Assembly: GCA_963847715.1 (NCBI GenBank)
Contig: CAWKAZ010000015.1
Span: forward strand, 1-64,000
Length of the DNA: 64,000 bases
Direction: 5' to 3'
Source: Acidiflorens sp963847715
GTDB taxonomy: Bacteria > Acidobacteriota > Terriglobia > Terriglobales > Acidobacteriaceae
The notes below the pieces were generated by a model. That model worked only from the letters and a program-made list of their open reading frames with translations. It made no database searches and was not told where the DNA came from. Position 1 is the first letter of the stretch. The number at the start of each line of letters is the position of its first letter. Position numbers and translations under genes: made by a program. Positions 1 through 7,931 of this stretch are shown here, one piece after another.

Positions 1-547
1 CAGCCTGGAATGCCGGATCGAGTTCAGTAGGAGAAATGTGATCCAAATAGTTGCTCATCGTCTTGAGAGCGACGCCGATCAGAACCTCGAGTATTTGATC
101 CTTACGGTATCCTGCGGCCAGGAAGTTCTCGATCGTCTGCGCGCCCACATGTCCACGTTGAGAAACGATCTCCTTTGTGAGGGCGATAAGCGCTTCTAAC
201 TTCGGATCGGATACAGGCTGGTTGGATCTCACTGCCGAAACAACGTCGGCCGGTACATGCAGGAAAGCCTTCAGCACCGTGCTGTGAGCCGCCGTGCAGT
301 ACCGACAGCTGTTTTCAACGCTGGCGGCCAGTAGGACGATCGAGCGCTCAACCGCACTCAGGCTCCCCTTCTCGAATACTCCTTCAAGTCCAAGATAGCC
401 CTCCAGCAAAACGGGGGAATTTGCGAACACTCCGAAAAGATTGGGAATGAACTTAAACGACTTCTGGATCTTTTCTAAAAGTGGACGAGACTTCTCCGGG
501 GCGGCTTCCAAGCCGAGAGGGGAGAAGAGGGCAGTTTGCGTAGTCAT
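1..547 (-). CDS. Carboxymuconolactone decarboxylase / AhpD-like protein, 3' end off the window
   Basis: Reading the minus strand from the ATG at 547 gives an open frame of about 182 codons that leaves the left edge without a stop. It begins MTTQTALFSPLGLEAAPEK and carries the CxxC-x3-H signature CRYCTAAH at about residues 82-89, the redox motif of AhpD-like members of the carboxymuconolactone decarboxylase family. Such proteins are small, all-helical cytoplasmic peroxidases or decarboxylases; which one this is cannot be told. It is divergent from the TetR gene at 649, and both start codons face two TetR-type operators, so TetR-controlled expression is very likely. Most of the protein is probably present, since family members are about 150-190 residues. 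Confidence 0.88.
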   Translation of the reverse strand, partial: MTTQTALFSPLGLEAAPEKSRPLLEKIQKSFKFIPNLFGVFANSPVLLEGYLGLEGVFEKGSLSAVERSIVLLAASVENSCRYCTAAHSTVLKAFLHVPADVVSAVRSNQPVSDPKLEALIALTKEIVSQRGHVGAQTIENFLAAGYRKDQILEVLIGVALKTMSNYLDHISPTELDPAFQA

Positions 548-578
548 AGTCGTGACACTCCTTTGGCAGAATCAAAAC

Positions 579-596
579 AGACAGACACGTCTGTCT
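579..596. promoter_or_regulatory. TetR-type operator 1
   Basis: AGACAGAC-AC-GTCTGTCT, two perfect 8-bp inverted half-sites separated by 2 bp. It lies 32 bp upstream of the AhpD-like start and 35 bp from an almost identical second site. The architecture is typical of an autoregulating TetR gene with a divergent target. Confidence 0.85.
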
Positions 597-613
597 TGCT
601 ACGTAAACAGTAT

Positions 614-631
614 AGACAGACCGGTCTGTCT
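614..631. promoter_or_regulatory. TetR-type operator 2
   Basis: AGACAGAC-CG-GTCTGTCT, a fully palindromic 18-bp site with the same half-sites as operator 1. It ends 17 bp before the tetR start codon at 649, so binding here would block tetR transcription or initiation. The GACCGGTC core resembles operators of LmrA/YxaF-like TetR regulators. Confidence 0.87.
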
Positions 632-648
632 TCTGTCAAGATAATTCG

Positions 649-1218
649 ATGGAAACTCAAACAAAATCCGATCCGCGAGCGAGAATTCTGGAGGTTGCCG
701 ACCGACTCTTCTACGCAGAAGGAATCCGCGCGACCGGCACCGAGACGATCATGTCAGGTGCCGAAGTCGCAAAAGCGACGTTTTATCGGCATTTCGAGAG
801 CAAGGATGCCCTCGTGCTCGCGTACCTCAAAAACCGAGATCAAGCTCTTTGGGACTATCTCTCTCATCCCACTCCTCCAGAGGATCTGCGTGAGGCTCTG
901 ACCAAATTCGAACAGATGGCGAACTGGCCCGAAATGATCGGCTGCCCGTTCCTTCGTATCGCATCCGAATTCCCGGATACTGCCCACCCGTACCATCGCC
1001 TGGCGATCGAACACCAAAACAAGATTCTTGACTATCTGACCGATCTGCTAAAGCCCTTCGCAATCGACAAAGGCGCGGCGCCAGCGATACTTAGCGTCAT
1101 CGATGGCGCCTTCTCCATTCGAATGCTCTACGGAAATTCGAAGGTAGTTCCGATTCTCTCGACCGCCGAGGCAGTACTAAAGAGCTTTCAGAGCCCACGA
1201 GCTCAACGCCGCAGATAA
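649..1218 (+). CDS. TetR/AcrR family transcriptional repressor
   Basis: A 189-residue TetR regulator. Residues about 8-55 form the N-terminal HTH (ARILEVADRLFYAEGIRATG, then VAKATFYRHFESKDALV), with the YRHF..K signature of the recognition helix and helix 4. The C-terminal domain is the usual ligand-binding and dimerisation half; its ligand is unknown. The gene is divergent from the AhpD-like gene, with two matching operators in the 101-bp gap. The simplest reading is local repression of itself and the AhpD-like gene, relieved by an electrophile or drug. The length is normal for the family and the ATG at 649 is the first in frame. Confidence 0.92.
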   Translation: METQTKSDPRARILEVADRLFYAEGIRATGTETIMSGAEVAKATFYRHFESKDALVLAYLKNRDQALWDYLSHPTPPEDLREALTKFEQMANWPEMIGCPFLRIASEFPDTAHPYHRLAIEHQNKILDYLTDLLKPFAIDKGAAPAILSVIDGAFSIRMLYGNSKVVPILSTAEAVLKSFQSPRAQRRR

Positions 1219-1297
1219 TTTGGCTATCATTATGGACAGCCTCATCGCCTCACAACGATTCAACTCTGGCCTGGGTCAATGGCCTCCTACGCGAAGT

Positions 1298-1936
1298 TCA
1301 AAGCACTTCAGGGCCAATTTGTGTCCCTTTCGCGCGTACGTATCGATTGAGACGGCGAGTGAGCGCTGAGGCTTTCTCGGCGCTAATGTAGCCTTGCTTG
1401 CGCGCATCTTTCAGAGCGCCTCGCGCCAATCCGACACGACCAGTTTCTTCCAAAAGTTGGGAAATGGCTTTTTCGAGCGTGGTCACGGGAAGTCCTTCAC
1501 GATTGACGATATCCGACGCTCGCAAATCAGCACGGTGAATTTCCACCCACTTAGGACGGCGGCGGCGGAGGCGGGCACTTTTCGGCACTGTGATCTGTAC
1601 GCGTGACGGATTCGCATCAGAAATGCCATAGACCGCCAATGCGGTCTCGTGGGATAAAGCTATTTTTTTCGGCCCACTGTTAGCACGCGCCCACAGGATC
1701 GCTTCGCGATATTGCCCGAGGCGATCCGACGGGAAGTAAGGGATTCGATACACTCCGCGCGCCACCCGTTGAAGTTTTCCCCGTTGGGTCAGACGCGACA
1801 GGACTGAATCTTTGATGCCAAGGCTGCGGGCCTGCGCCGCTGTCACGAAACCCTCGTTTTCTTCGGCAAACGGCAGCAGCTCATCAATGCGAGATCGCAT
1901 CTCCCTAGTATCAGCAGCAGTACCGGGCTTTGTCAA
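1298..1936 (-). CDS. AbiEi-type (type IV toxin-antitoxin) antitoxin-like protein, orphan
   Basis: 212 codons from a TTG at 1936; an ATG at 1900 (MRSRIDELL) is an alternative start 12 codons later. Residues about 20-75 form the winged-helix AbiEi N-terminal domain (FVTAAQARSLGI..SVLSRLTQRGKLQRVARGVYR). The rest matches the AbiEi C-terminal region (ALSHETALAVYGI, VTTLEKAISQLLEE). Known AbiEi proteins repress their own promoter through inverted repeats and neutralise the AbiEii nucleotidyltransferase toxin. No AbiEii gene follows: the next sequence downstream is the 3' end of tetR. A perfect 14-bp inverted repeat covers the start region. It may be a solitary regulator or a remnant of a toxin-antitoxin pair. 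Confidence 0.85.
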   Translation of the reverse strand: MTKPGTAADTREMRSRIDELLPFAEENEGFVTAAQARSLGIKDSVLSRLTQRGKLQRVARGVYRIPYFPSDRLGQYREAILWARANSGPKKIALSHETALAVYGISDANPSRVQITVPKSARLRRRRPKWVEIHRADLRASDIVNREGLPVTTLEKAISQLLEETGRVGLARGALKDARKQGYISAEKASALTRRLNRYVRAKGTQIGPEVL

Positions 1937-1965
1937 TATAGTTCCATAATAGAACTATATTGACA
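1931..1965. promoter_or_regulatory. Perfect inverted repeat at the AbiEi-like gene start, probable self-operator
   Basis: TGTCAATATAGTTC (1931-1944), a 7-base spacer CATAATA, then GAACTATATTGACA (1952-1965). The arms are exact reverse complements. The minus-strand spacer reads TATTATG and could serve as a -10 element, so protein bound here would cover the promoter. AbiEi proteins are known to autorepress through such repeats. Confidence 0.75.
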
Positions 1966-2069
1966 GGTCATGATCGAAAGGCTGCGACTGTCCTTTAACT
2001 GTCCAATAACGATTCCTTACCCCTACTTACAAGGCTTTTCAAGGGCCACCCGCGTCTTGTAAGTTGTTG

Positions 2070-2085
2070 AAAACACTAGTGTTTT
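2070..2085. repeat. 16-bp perfect palindrome beside the tRNA remnant
   Basis: AAAACACTAGTGTTTT, a perfect palindrome 4 bp upstream of the tRNA-fMet 3' remnant. It could be an arm-type recombinase site, or part of a terminator for rightward reading because it ends in T residues. Its role is unknown. Confidence 0.5.
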
Positions 2086-2089
2086 TGGA

Positions 2090-2133
2090 CTCATAACCCA
2101 AAGGTCGGTGGTTCAAATCCACCCCCCGCAACC
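2090..2133 (+). repeat. Left att-like site: 3' part of an initiator tRNA-Met gene
   Basis: The stretch contains the anticodon loop CTCATAA, the variable region, the T arm with GGTTCAAATCC, and an acceptor 3' strand followed by ACCA, as in the 3' half of bacterial tRNA-fMet. No matching TGCGGGG 5' acceptor strand or D arm lies upstream, so it is not a functional tRNA gene. The same 44 bp, with one mismatch, recurs at 31575-31618 in direct orientation. A truncated tyrosine recombinase begins 20 bp to the right. tRNA 3' ends are classical attachment sites for such recombinases. Confidence 0.82.
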
Positions 2134-2152
2134 AACCTCAAGCTCCACAACA

Positions 2153-2519
2153 TCAATCACTTGAAGCTGTCTGCGGGAGATCTGCAAATTTACGATCCGC
2201 TCCCGTTACGCTCCCATTAGCAGAAAACCTTCCTCCGCGCCCTGTTTTCGCGCCCGCCAGCACCATTTCTACAACCTTGCTGTTCGCTTCACGCTTCTGA
2301 TCCGAGACCGCCTGGGTGTAGATGTTCATCGTGGTCTGGATATTGGCATGTCGCAACAGTTCCTGCTGCACCTTGATATCCGTGCCGGCACTGCGCAGCA
2401 CGGTCGAGTAGGTATGGCGGAACGTGTGCCAGCCGATTTTGCCGATCCCTGCCCGTAAAGCCGCAGGCTTCAGCTGGCGTTCCAGGATGCCCTCTTCCCT
2501 CAGGACATTGACGCCAGAT
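2153..2519 (-). pseudogene. Tyrosine recombinase/integrase, C-terminal catalytic fragment
   Basis: The minus-strand frame entered after an in-frame TAA at about 2520 reads SGVNVLREEGILERQLK, then HTFRH (HxxR box), LLRHANIQTT and MNIYTQA with the tyrosine nucleophile. It stops at 2153. That is about 120 residues, so the N-terminal and core-binding domains and the first catalytic arginine region are missing. Upstream minus-strand sequence shows no further integrase similarity in any frame. The fragment points at the tRNA-fMet remnant 20 bp away, the usual orientation for a tRNA-targeting integrase. It is a relic that cannot act alone. Confidence 0.85.
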
Positions 2520-2685
2520 TATATGCCGCAAAGAGCGCACGAAAAATACGGGCCGGGTGCCGAATTGTCTCTGGAAGGCGGATCGCAGCAGAGATTCCGC
2601 AGATTTGTGGGTCGACACATATAAGATGACAACCGAGGGGCCCGAAGCGTCGCGGTTGGGCGACTACGCAGCCTCTCTGGAAGTC

Positions 2686-2769
2686 GTCAATTGACAACAC
2701 GAAGCGCATTTGACATATTGTCAAAGCGGTTAGCAACCTGACCGTGGCTGGCTCCGGCGATTGTATAAT
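2686..2769 (+). promoter_or_regulatory. Putative promoter and operator region upstream of iolB
   Basis: Holds the palindrome GTCAATTGAC (2686-2695) and the perfect 17-bp palindrome TTTGACATATTGTCAAA (2709-2725). A half-site AAGCGGTT (2724-2731) is shared with sites upstream of iolD and of the TonB receptor. TATAAT at 2764-2769 is a good -10 element 32 bp before the ATG at 2802. An alternative promoter is TTGACA at 2691 with CATATT at 2714, 17 bp apart. Confidence 0.55.
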
Positions 2770-2801
2770 TGGGCGCCTTACGACGCGGGAGTGGAGAAGA
2801 C

Positions 2802-3653
2802 ATGAGCGAAAGTGATTCCCTCGTTCACTCTCAGGATCTGCCCTCGGATCAGGCGGGTGAACTGCTACATTTGCAGCGCGAACGGGCCCATTGGGAATGG
2901 ATGAGCTTTTTTGTGCGGCGCCTGTGTCCGGGCGATGTTTACAGGGCTGAGACGAAGGGTGAAGAAGCGGCATTCGTGCTGCTCGGCGGGACGTGTAACG
3001 CGGATTGGGGCCACGGAGCCGAGCGCATCGGAAAACGGAAGAACGTTTTTGATGGCTTTCCGTACGCCTTGTATTTGCCCACCGGAAACCGAGTCAGCTT
3101 TACCGCCGAAACGGTTTGCGAAATCGCTGAATGCAGGGTCCCTTCCACCGCGCAATTCAGTCCGAAACTAGTCACTCCGAACGATGTAGTGAGCGGTCTA
3201 CGGGGAGGCGGCAACGCCTCGCGCCAGATCGTCGACGTAATGACTCCCGCTTTTCCTGCCGACAAGCTGATCGTGGTTGAGGTTTACACTCCCGGGGGAA
3301 ATTGGTCGAGCTATCCACCCCACAAGCACGACATTCACAATCCTCCGGCCGAAGTCGACCTGGACGAAATTTACTACTACCGCATGAATCACGAAAAGGC
3401 CTTCGCGCTGCAGCATCTTTACGCTGGTCAGCATTCTCCGGAACAGACCGTGAAGACGCGCGACGGAGATGCCGTTCTGGTCCGCAGCGGCTACCACCCG
3501 GTGGTTGCGGGGCCGGGATATGATGTCTACTATCTCAACTTTCTCGCCGGGACTTCGCGCGTGATGGCAGTTACGGAAGATCCGCAGCATGTTTGGTTGC
3601 GATCGACCTGGAAAGATACAGACCCGCGCCTGCCGCTCGTATCCGGAAAGTAG
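2802..3653 (+). CDS. iolB: 5-deoxy-glucuronate isomerase
   Basis: A 283-residue IolB/KduI-family double cupin. IolB isomerises 5-deoxy-D-glucuronate, formed by IolD, to 2-deoxy-5-keto-D-gluconate in myo-inositol catabolism. Typical features are VVEVYTPGGNWSSYPPHKHD, with metal-binding histidines in PPHKHD, and the acidic VDLDEIYYYR that follows. The ATG at 2802 is chosen over an in-frame TTG at 2769 because GGAG sits five bases before it. It heads a rightward run with the APC permease, mocD and mocE, and is separated from iolD by a leftward lacI. Catalytic IolB in an operon with MocD/MocE-like genes supports degradation of a modified inositol. Confidence 0.93.
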   Translation: MSESDSLVHSQDLPSDQAGELLHLQRERAHWEWMSFFVRRLCPGDVYRAETKGEEAAFVLLGGTCNADWGHGAERIGKRKNVFDGFPYALYLPTGNRVSFTAETVCEIAECRVPSTAQFSPKLVTPNDVVSGLRGGGNASRQIVDVMTPAFPADKLIVVEVYTPGGNWSSYPPHKHDIHNPPAEVDLDEIYYYRMNHEKAFALQHLYAGQHSPEQTVKTRDGDAVLVRSGYHPVVAGPGYDVYYLNFLAGTSRVMAVTEDPQHVWLRSTWKDTDPRLPLVSGK

Positions 3654-3758
3654 GAACTGGGGCAATGCGCGGTGATAGTGCCAGGATAGCTTCATGTGCG
3701 TGGGAACAAAAATCGAGTCAGAACCCTAAATCTATAATTTATGGCGGGCCAGGGGACC

Positions 3759-5132
3759 ATGGTGGAACCAAGCAGTACTGCGGCAGAAGCCACGCGGCCC
3801 AAGCTAAAGCGGGTCCTGAGTGTCTGGGACCTGGTTTATTACGGAGTCATCTTAACTTCGCCAATCGCGGTGGTCCCGATGTTTGGCGAGGCGCAAGTAC
3901 TTTCGCAAGGCCACGCGGTGATTACTCTACTGGCCGCGATGCTCGCGATGACGGCCACGGCGGTGAGTTTCGGCCGCATGTCAACGGTCTTCCCGTCCGC
4001 CGGTTCGGTCTACACCTACGCAAGCCGGGCTTTTACGCCTTCGTTCGGATTCATTGTCGGCTGGGCGATGTTCCTGGAATATCTTTTTCAACCGCTGCAA
4101 AACAGCCTCTACGCGGCGCTGACGATTCAGCGGTTGCTCCCGCATATCCCGTTTGCGTTACTTTCGGCGGCCGCTGTCGGATTCATGACGCTACTCTGCT
4201 GGTTTGGAATTCGCACGACGGCGCGAGCGAATCAAATTCTGCTCGCGATGATGTCGATTGTCATGATTGTTTTCCTGGGTGAGGCGATCTGGTACATCGT
4301 TGCGCACCACCACCTCTCCGGACTGATTTCAACCCAGCCCGTCTACGATCCGCGCACCTTCAGCGTGCGTGCGATCGCGGCGGGGACAGCATTGGCGGCA
4401 ACCACCTACATCGGTTTCGACGGGGTCAGTATTCTGGCTGAAGAAGTAGAGAATCCGAAGCGCAACGTCTTGCTCGCGTCGGTACTGGTCTGCGTGTTCA
4501 CCGGACTATTCGCCGCGTTTCAGGTTTATCTCGCGGTTCGCATTTGGCCGGATTACAGAACGCTCGTCAATCCGGAAACTGCTTTCATGGATGTGGCCAA
4601 CGTCGTGGGCGGCTACAAGCTGTTCGTCGGATTTGGCGCCGTGCTGCTCATTTCAAGCCTGGCCTCAGGATTGGCAGGCTTGCTCGGAGCCGTGCGCTTG
4701 CTCTACAGTATGGGCCGCGACAACGTGCTGCCGCGCAAGATATTCGGCCATCTGAACGCGCAACGCGGCAATCCGTCATACAACGTGATCATCGCGGGCG
4801 TTCTCGCTTATCTGGGTACGTTGACGCTGGGCTGGGAGCACGCGGTTGAGATCCTAAACTTTGGCGCGTTGATGGCGTTTATGGCGGTGAATCTGGCGGC
4901 CGTCAAGCATTTCGGATTTTCTCCGGAAATGGCGGGAAAGCGGCAGCCCTTCCTTGACATCATCGTGCCGACCCTGGGGTTCCTCTTCTGCCTCATCATT
5001 TTTTTTGGCCTGCAGGGATCAACGCTGGTTGTCGGCGGCGTCTGGACGTTCGTGGGCGGCATCTATGTAATCGTCAAGACGAAGGCTCTCGGCCAGACCG
5101 TCGTCATCGATTTCAATGAACCTGGGAACTAG
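3759..5132 (+). CDS. APC-superfamily permease
   Basis: A polytopic inner-membrane protein of about 457 residues with roughly 12 predicted hydrophobic segments. The N-terminal SVWDLVYYGVILTSPIAVVPMFG is typical of amino acid-polyamine-organocation transporters, and TTYIGFDGVSILAEEVENPKRN is the conserved cytoplasmic motif of the family. The ATG at 3759 has AGGGG just upstream; an ATG at 3741 is possible, but TATAAT lies at 3733-3738, too close to that start. APC proteins carry amines and amino acids, so with an aminotransferase elsewhere in the island an amino-cyclitol is a conceivable substrate. That is inference from context only. Confidence 0.88.
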   Translation: MVEPSSTAAEATRPKLKRVLSVWDLVYYGVILTSPIAVVPMFGEAQVLSQGHAVITLLAAMLAMTATAVSFGRMSTVFPSAGSVYTYASRAFTPSFGFIVGWAMFLEYLFQPLQNSLYAALTIQRLLPHIPFALLSAAAVGFMTLLCWFGIRTTARANQILLAMMSIVMIVFLGEAIWYIVAHHHLSGLISTQPVYDPRTFSVRAIAAGTALAATTYIGFDGVSILAEEVENPKRNVLLASVLVCVFTGLFAAFQVYLAVRIWPDYRTLVNPETAFMDVANVVGGYKLFVGFGAVLLISSLASGLAGLLGAVRLLYSMGRDNVLPRKIFGHLNAQRGNPSYNVIIAGVLAYLGTLTLGWEHAVEILNFGALMAFMAVNLAAVKHFGFSPEMAGKRQPFLDIIVPTLGFLFCLIIFFGLQGSTLVVGGVWTFVGGIYVIVKTKALGQTVVIDFNEPGN

Positions 5133-5157
5133 TCCTGCAATTAGACGAAGGGATTTT

Positions 5158-6168
5158 ATGGCACAACCGCTGGATGATTGGTACCGTCCTGAAATTCCGC
5201 GCAAGGAACTGAAGCAGCTGATGGCGCGCGGCGATGGAAAAGGTATCGTGAACTTCGGACTGTGGCTGGCCTGTCTTTTTGCTAGCGGCTACGTTGCTTA
5301 CCGGTCGGTCGGCAGCTACTGGGCGGTTCCTGCATTCTTTCTCTACGGCACAATTTACAGCTCCTGCGATGCGCGCTGGCATGAGTGCGCTCACGGCACT
5401 CCATTTCGGACACGATGGCTGAACGAGGCGTTCTACCTTCTTTCCTCGATCATGAACATGAAGGAAGGCACGTACATGCGCTGGAGCCACACCCGGCACC
5501 ACACGGAAACAATCATGGTGGGATTGGATCCGGAGATCCAGGTGATGCGCCCGGCGAATCTTGTGCGAGTACTGCTTGATTTTTTCTGGCTTCCGGATGC
5601 GGTGCAGATGTTCCGAGCCATGATTTGCCACGCGTTCGGCGTACCGACGAAAGAAGCGAGGGACTTTGTGCCGCAGAGCGAGTGGCGAAAGATGTTCTGG
5701 TGGTCACGCTGCTACCTGGCGATCTACGCCGGCATGATCGGTTGGTCGATCGCCGCGAAGAGTTGGCTGCCGCTGCTGTTTTTCCCGCTGGCACGATTTT
5801 ACGGAGGCTGGCTGCATCAGATTTTTTCGCTCACGCAACACGCCGGACTCGCCGAAAATGTGCGCGATCACCGGCTCAACACGAGGACGGTGGAGATGAA
5901 TCCGGTGTTTCGTTTTCTTTACTTCAACATGAACTATCACATTGAACATCACATGTTTCCGATGGTGCCGTTTCATGCGTTGCCACAGCTGCATGAGCGA
6001 ATCGAAGATGTGTTGCCGCGCACTTATTCTGGTTTGAGCGAAGTCTTCCGGGAAATTATTCCGGCGCTCATCAAGCAATCGAGGGATGCGAATTACTTTG
6101 TGCTGCGCGAACTGCCGCAAGGATCGGCTAGTGGAGTGAGAGGCACCGAGGCAGCCGAGTATGCATGA
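5158..6168 (+). CDS. mocD: MocD-like non-haem diiron oxygenase (fatty acid desaturase family)
   Basis: 336 residues with the three histidine boxes of membrane desaturases and hydroxylases: HECAH (about 75-79), HTRHH (111-115) and HIEHH (261-265). Hydrophobic segments lie between them. It overlaps the next gene by 8 bp, and that gene encodes a MocE-family Rieske ferredoxin. In rhizobia MocD (oxygenase), MocE (ferredoxin) and MocF (reductase) take part in catabolism of the rhizopine 3-O-methyl-scyllo-inosamine. The start at 5158 has GAAGGGA upstream; an earlier in-frame ATG at 5116 overlaps the permease gene. A generic lipid desaturase is the alternative, but inositol genes on both sides favour the MocD role. 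No mocF is visible. Confidence 0.82.
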   Translation: MAQPLDDWYRPEIPRKELKQLMARGDGKGIVNFGLWLACLFASGYVAYRSVGSYWAVPAFFLYGTIYSSCDARWHECAHGTPFRTRWLNEAFYLLSSIMNMKEGTYMRWSHTRHHTETIMVGLDPEIQVMRPANLVRVLLDFFWLPDAVQMFRAMICHAFGVPTKEARDFVPQSEWRKMFWWSRCYLAIYAGMIGWSIAAKSWLPLLFFPLARFYGGWLHQIFSLTQHAGLAENVRDHRLNTRTVEMNPVFRFLYFNMNYHIEHHMFPMVPFHALPQLHERIEDVLPRTYSGLSEVFREIIPALIKQSRDANYFVLRELPQGSASGVRGTEAAEYA

Positions 6169-6493
6169 GACCGGCGTGGTATGGCATGCGGTCTGCGGCG
6201 TGGACGAAATTGCGAAAGAAGACGTGACGCAGTTCGAACACGGCGGAAAGATTTACGCCGTCTATCATACACCCAGCGGCTTTTACGCGACGGACGGGCT
6301 CTGCACGCACGAAGATGAATTCCTGGCTGATGGACTGGTGCTCGGCGAGATTATCGAGTGCCCGCGGCATCAAGGACGATTTGAGATTCCAACTGGAAAG
6401 GCAAAGGGCGCTCCGGTGTGTGTGGACCTGAAGACCTTTCCCACCAAGGTCGAGGCGCAGAAGCTTTATATCGGACTTCCCGACAGTGCGTAA
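6161..6493 (+). CDS. mocE: MocE-family Rieske [2Fe-2S] ferredoxin
   Basis: 110 residues, a complete single-domain Rieske protein. The ligands are visible as C48-x-H50 (LCTHEDEF) and C67-x2-H70 (ECPRHQGRF). The flanking DGLCTHEDEFLADGLVLGEI and APVCVDLKTFPTKVEA match the MocE group of rhizopine-type ferredoxins closely. It overlaps mocD by 8 bp, indicating translational coupling and a partner role as electron donor to MocD. A ferredoxin reductase is needed to close the chain and must be encoded elsewhere. The gene ends 18 bp before the convergent lacI stop. Confidence 0.9.
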   Translation: MHETGVVWHAVCGVDEIAKEDVTQFEHGGKIYAVYHTPSGFYATDGLCTHEDEFLADGLVLGEIIECPRHQGRFEIPTGKAKGAPVCVDLKTFPTKVEAQKLYIGLPDSA

Positions 6494-6511
6494 GCGAGCC
6501 TCGATCGCGGG

Positions 6512-7588
6512 CTAGGCGTTTACGGGCGCGTCCTTCCTAGAGTGCAGCATGAAACCGCAGGATTCTCGCACCCGCAACTGCGGCGCCAGATTGACGGTCA
6601 CGGGTTTTGTACGTTTGTCCTTGATGCGTTCGAGCAGCAACTGCACTGCGGCGCCGCCCAGTTCCTGTTTCGGCAGTTCGATGGTCGTCAGACGCGGGCG
6701 GAAACATCCGGACCACGGGTAGTCGTCGAAACTGATGAGGCCGAAATCTTCCGGACAGCGGAGACCGATTTCGTCGGCGGCGCTCATCAACCCGATGGTC
6801 ATCAGATAGTTCGTTACCAGAATTGCGTCGGGCCGCTTGGGAAGCAGCGCGTGGCCGGCACGGTGTCCTGACTCGATTCGATAATCGCCTTCAAACGTCA
6901 ATTCGGGATCATAGACCAGCCCCCTAGCCTCGAGTGCTTTGGTGTAGCCGAGGCGGCGGGCGCGAGCATTGCTTACGTTCATGGGGCCGCTGACAAATGC
7001 GATCCTCTTATGCCCGATGCGCGCTAGGTGATCGATGGCATCCATCGCGCCCTGCTTATCGTTCGTTTGCACGATGTCAGTCTTGAGGTCGGGGCAGGTT
7101 CTCATCAGCAGGACGATTGGAACGTTCGATTCGTCCAGCATCTTGAGCTGGGCCCCGGTAAGGGCCCCTGGAGTCTTGTTCAGGATGATTCCGTCGACAC
7201 GTTTGGAAAGCAGAAGATCGAGGTAGACGGCTTCCTTCTCGGCTTTGTCGTCGCTGTTGCAGAGCAAAATGCTGTAGCCAGCTTTCTGAGCGGCGTCTTC
7301 GGCGGCACGCACAATGGCCGGGAAGAACGGGTTGGCAATATCGGTGACGACCACGCCGAAGGTATGGGTTTGCTGTTTCGCGAGGCTGCGCGCGAGCAGA
7401 TTCGGACGGTAATTGAGTTTGCGAATAGCCGCTTCCACGCGCCGACTGAGGGTCGCGCTGACGCGTCCGGTTTCGTTAATCACGGCTGAGACGGTGAATA
7501 CGGAAACTTTTGCTTCGCGTGCCACATCGTAGATGCTCGGCGCCTTTGACCCGCGGGTGCCACGCGTTCGCCCAGACTTTTTGGTCAT
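6512..7588 (-). CDS. LacI family transcriptional regulator (copy 1)
   Basis: 358 residues. The LacI HTH lies at about 16-60 (SIYDVAREAKVSVFTVSAVI, then LNYRPNLLARSLA), followed by a periplasmic-binding-protein-like effector domain (THTFGVVVTDIANPFFP, CPEDFGLISFDDYPW, RPRLTTIELP). It is strongly similar along its whole length to the LacI at 17845, including KAPSIYDVA, LLMRTxPDL and GDYRIESG, so the two are paralogs. It is transcribed divergently from iolD across a 343-bp gap containing AAGCGGTTTGTAC. It probably controls the cyclitol genes; the effector is unknown. Confidence 0.93.
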   Translation of the reverse strand: MTKKSGRTRGTRGSKAPSIYDVAREAKVSVFTVSAVINETGRVSATLSRRVEAAIRKLNYRPNLLARSLAKQQTHTFGVVVTDIANPFFPAIVRAAEDAAQKAGYSILLCNSDDKAEKEAVYLDLLLSKRVDGIILNKTPGALTGAQLKMLDESNVPIVLLMRTCPDLKTDIVQTNDKQGAMDAIDHLARIGHKRIAFVSGPMNVSNARARRLGYTKALEARGLVYDPELTFEGDYRIESGHRAGHALLPKRPDAILVTNYLMTIGLMSAADEIGLRCPEDFGLISFDDYPWSGCFRPRLTTIELPKQELGGAAVQLLLERIKDKRTKPVTVNLAPQLRVRESCGFMLHSRKDAPVNA

Positions 7589-7839
7589 AGGAAAGTACGA
7601 CTATACACGAGGCATTGGCGAGACAGCGGCCCGCGCGTGGGAGAATCGTTTTCCGGGACTTGCCGCTTGGAAGGACGGCAACTGCTTACTAAGCCCTTAT
7701 ATAGGATGGGTTTTCAAAGCGGCGATACCGGCGGTTATCGGCTTCTGTCTTGTGTTGGGGATGAGCATGGTAAGTCGTTATTATTAGCCTATTAGCCGCG
7801 TTGGAGGATGGCTAATTATCGTGATCGAATGATCAACCT

Positions 7840-7852
7840 AAGCGGTTTGTAC
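7840..7852. promoter_or_regulatory. Putative LacI-family operator upstream of iolD
   Basis: AAGCGGTTTGTAC, 80 bp before the iolD start, identical over 13 bp to 13124-13136 upstream of the TonB receptor. The other bases of the 343-bp lacI-iolD gap (7589-7931) show only a weak inverted repeat ATTAGCC/GGCTAAT (7791-7816). Confidence 0.6.
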
Positions 7853-7931
7853 TCTTATAGAATTTTCTGGTGATTCCAACCGAGTTGCAGTATCCTGCTT
7901 TGGCATCGGACCGGCTCATTGGGGCGGAGAT

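Noticed and set aside
2056..2133. Complete tRNA-Met gene ending in CCA
   Set aside because: The T arm, anticodon loop and CCA are present, but no matching 5' acceptor strand or D arm exists upstream, and the anticodon stem has a mismatch. It is a 3' remnant.
2500..2973. Minus-strand 157-codon open frame
   Set aside because: It overlaps iolB on the opposite strand and the recombinase break, with low-complexity, Arg/Pro-rich content and no recognisable motif.
7533..7787. Rightward 84-codon open frame upstream of iolD
   Set aside because: It begins inside the lacI coding sequence on the other strand and lacks a ribosome-binding site. Its hydrophobic end is in the regulatory gap.
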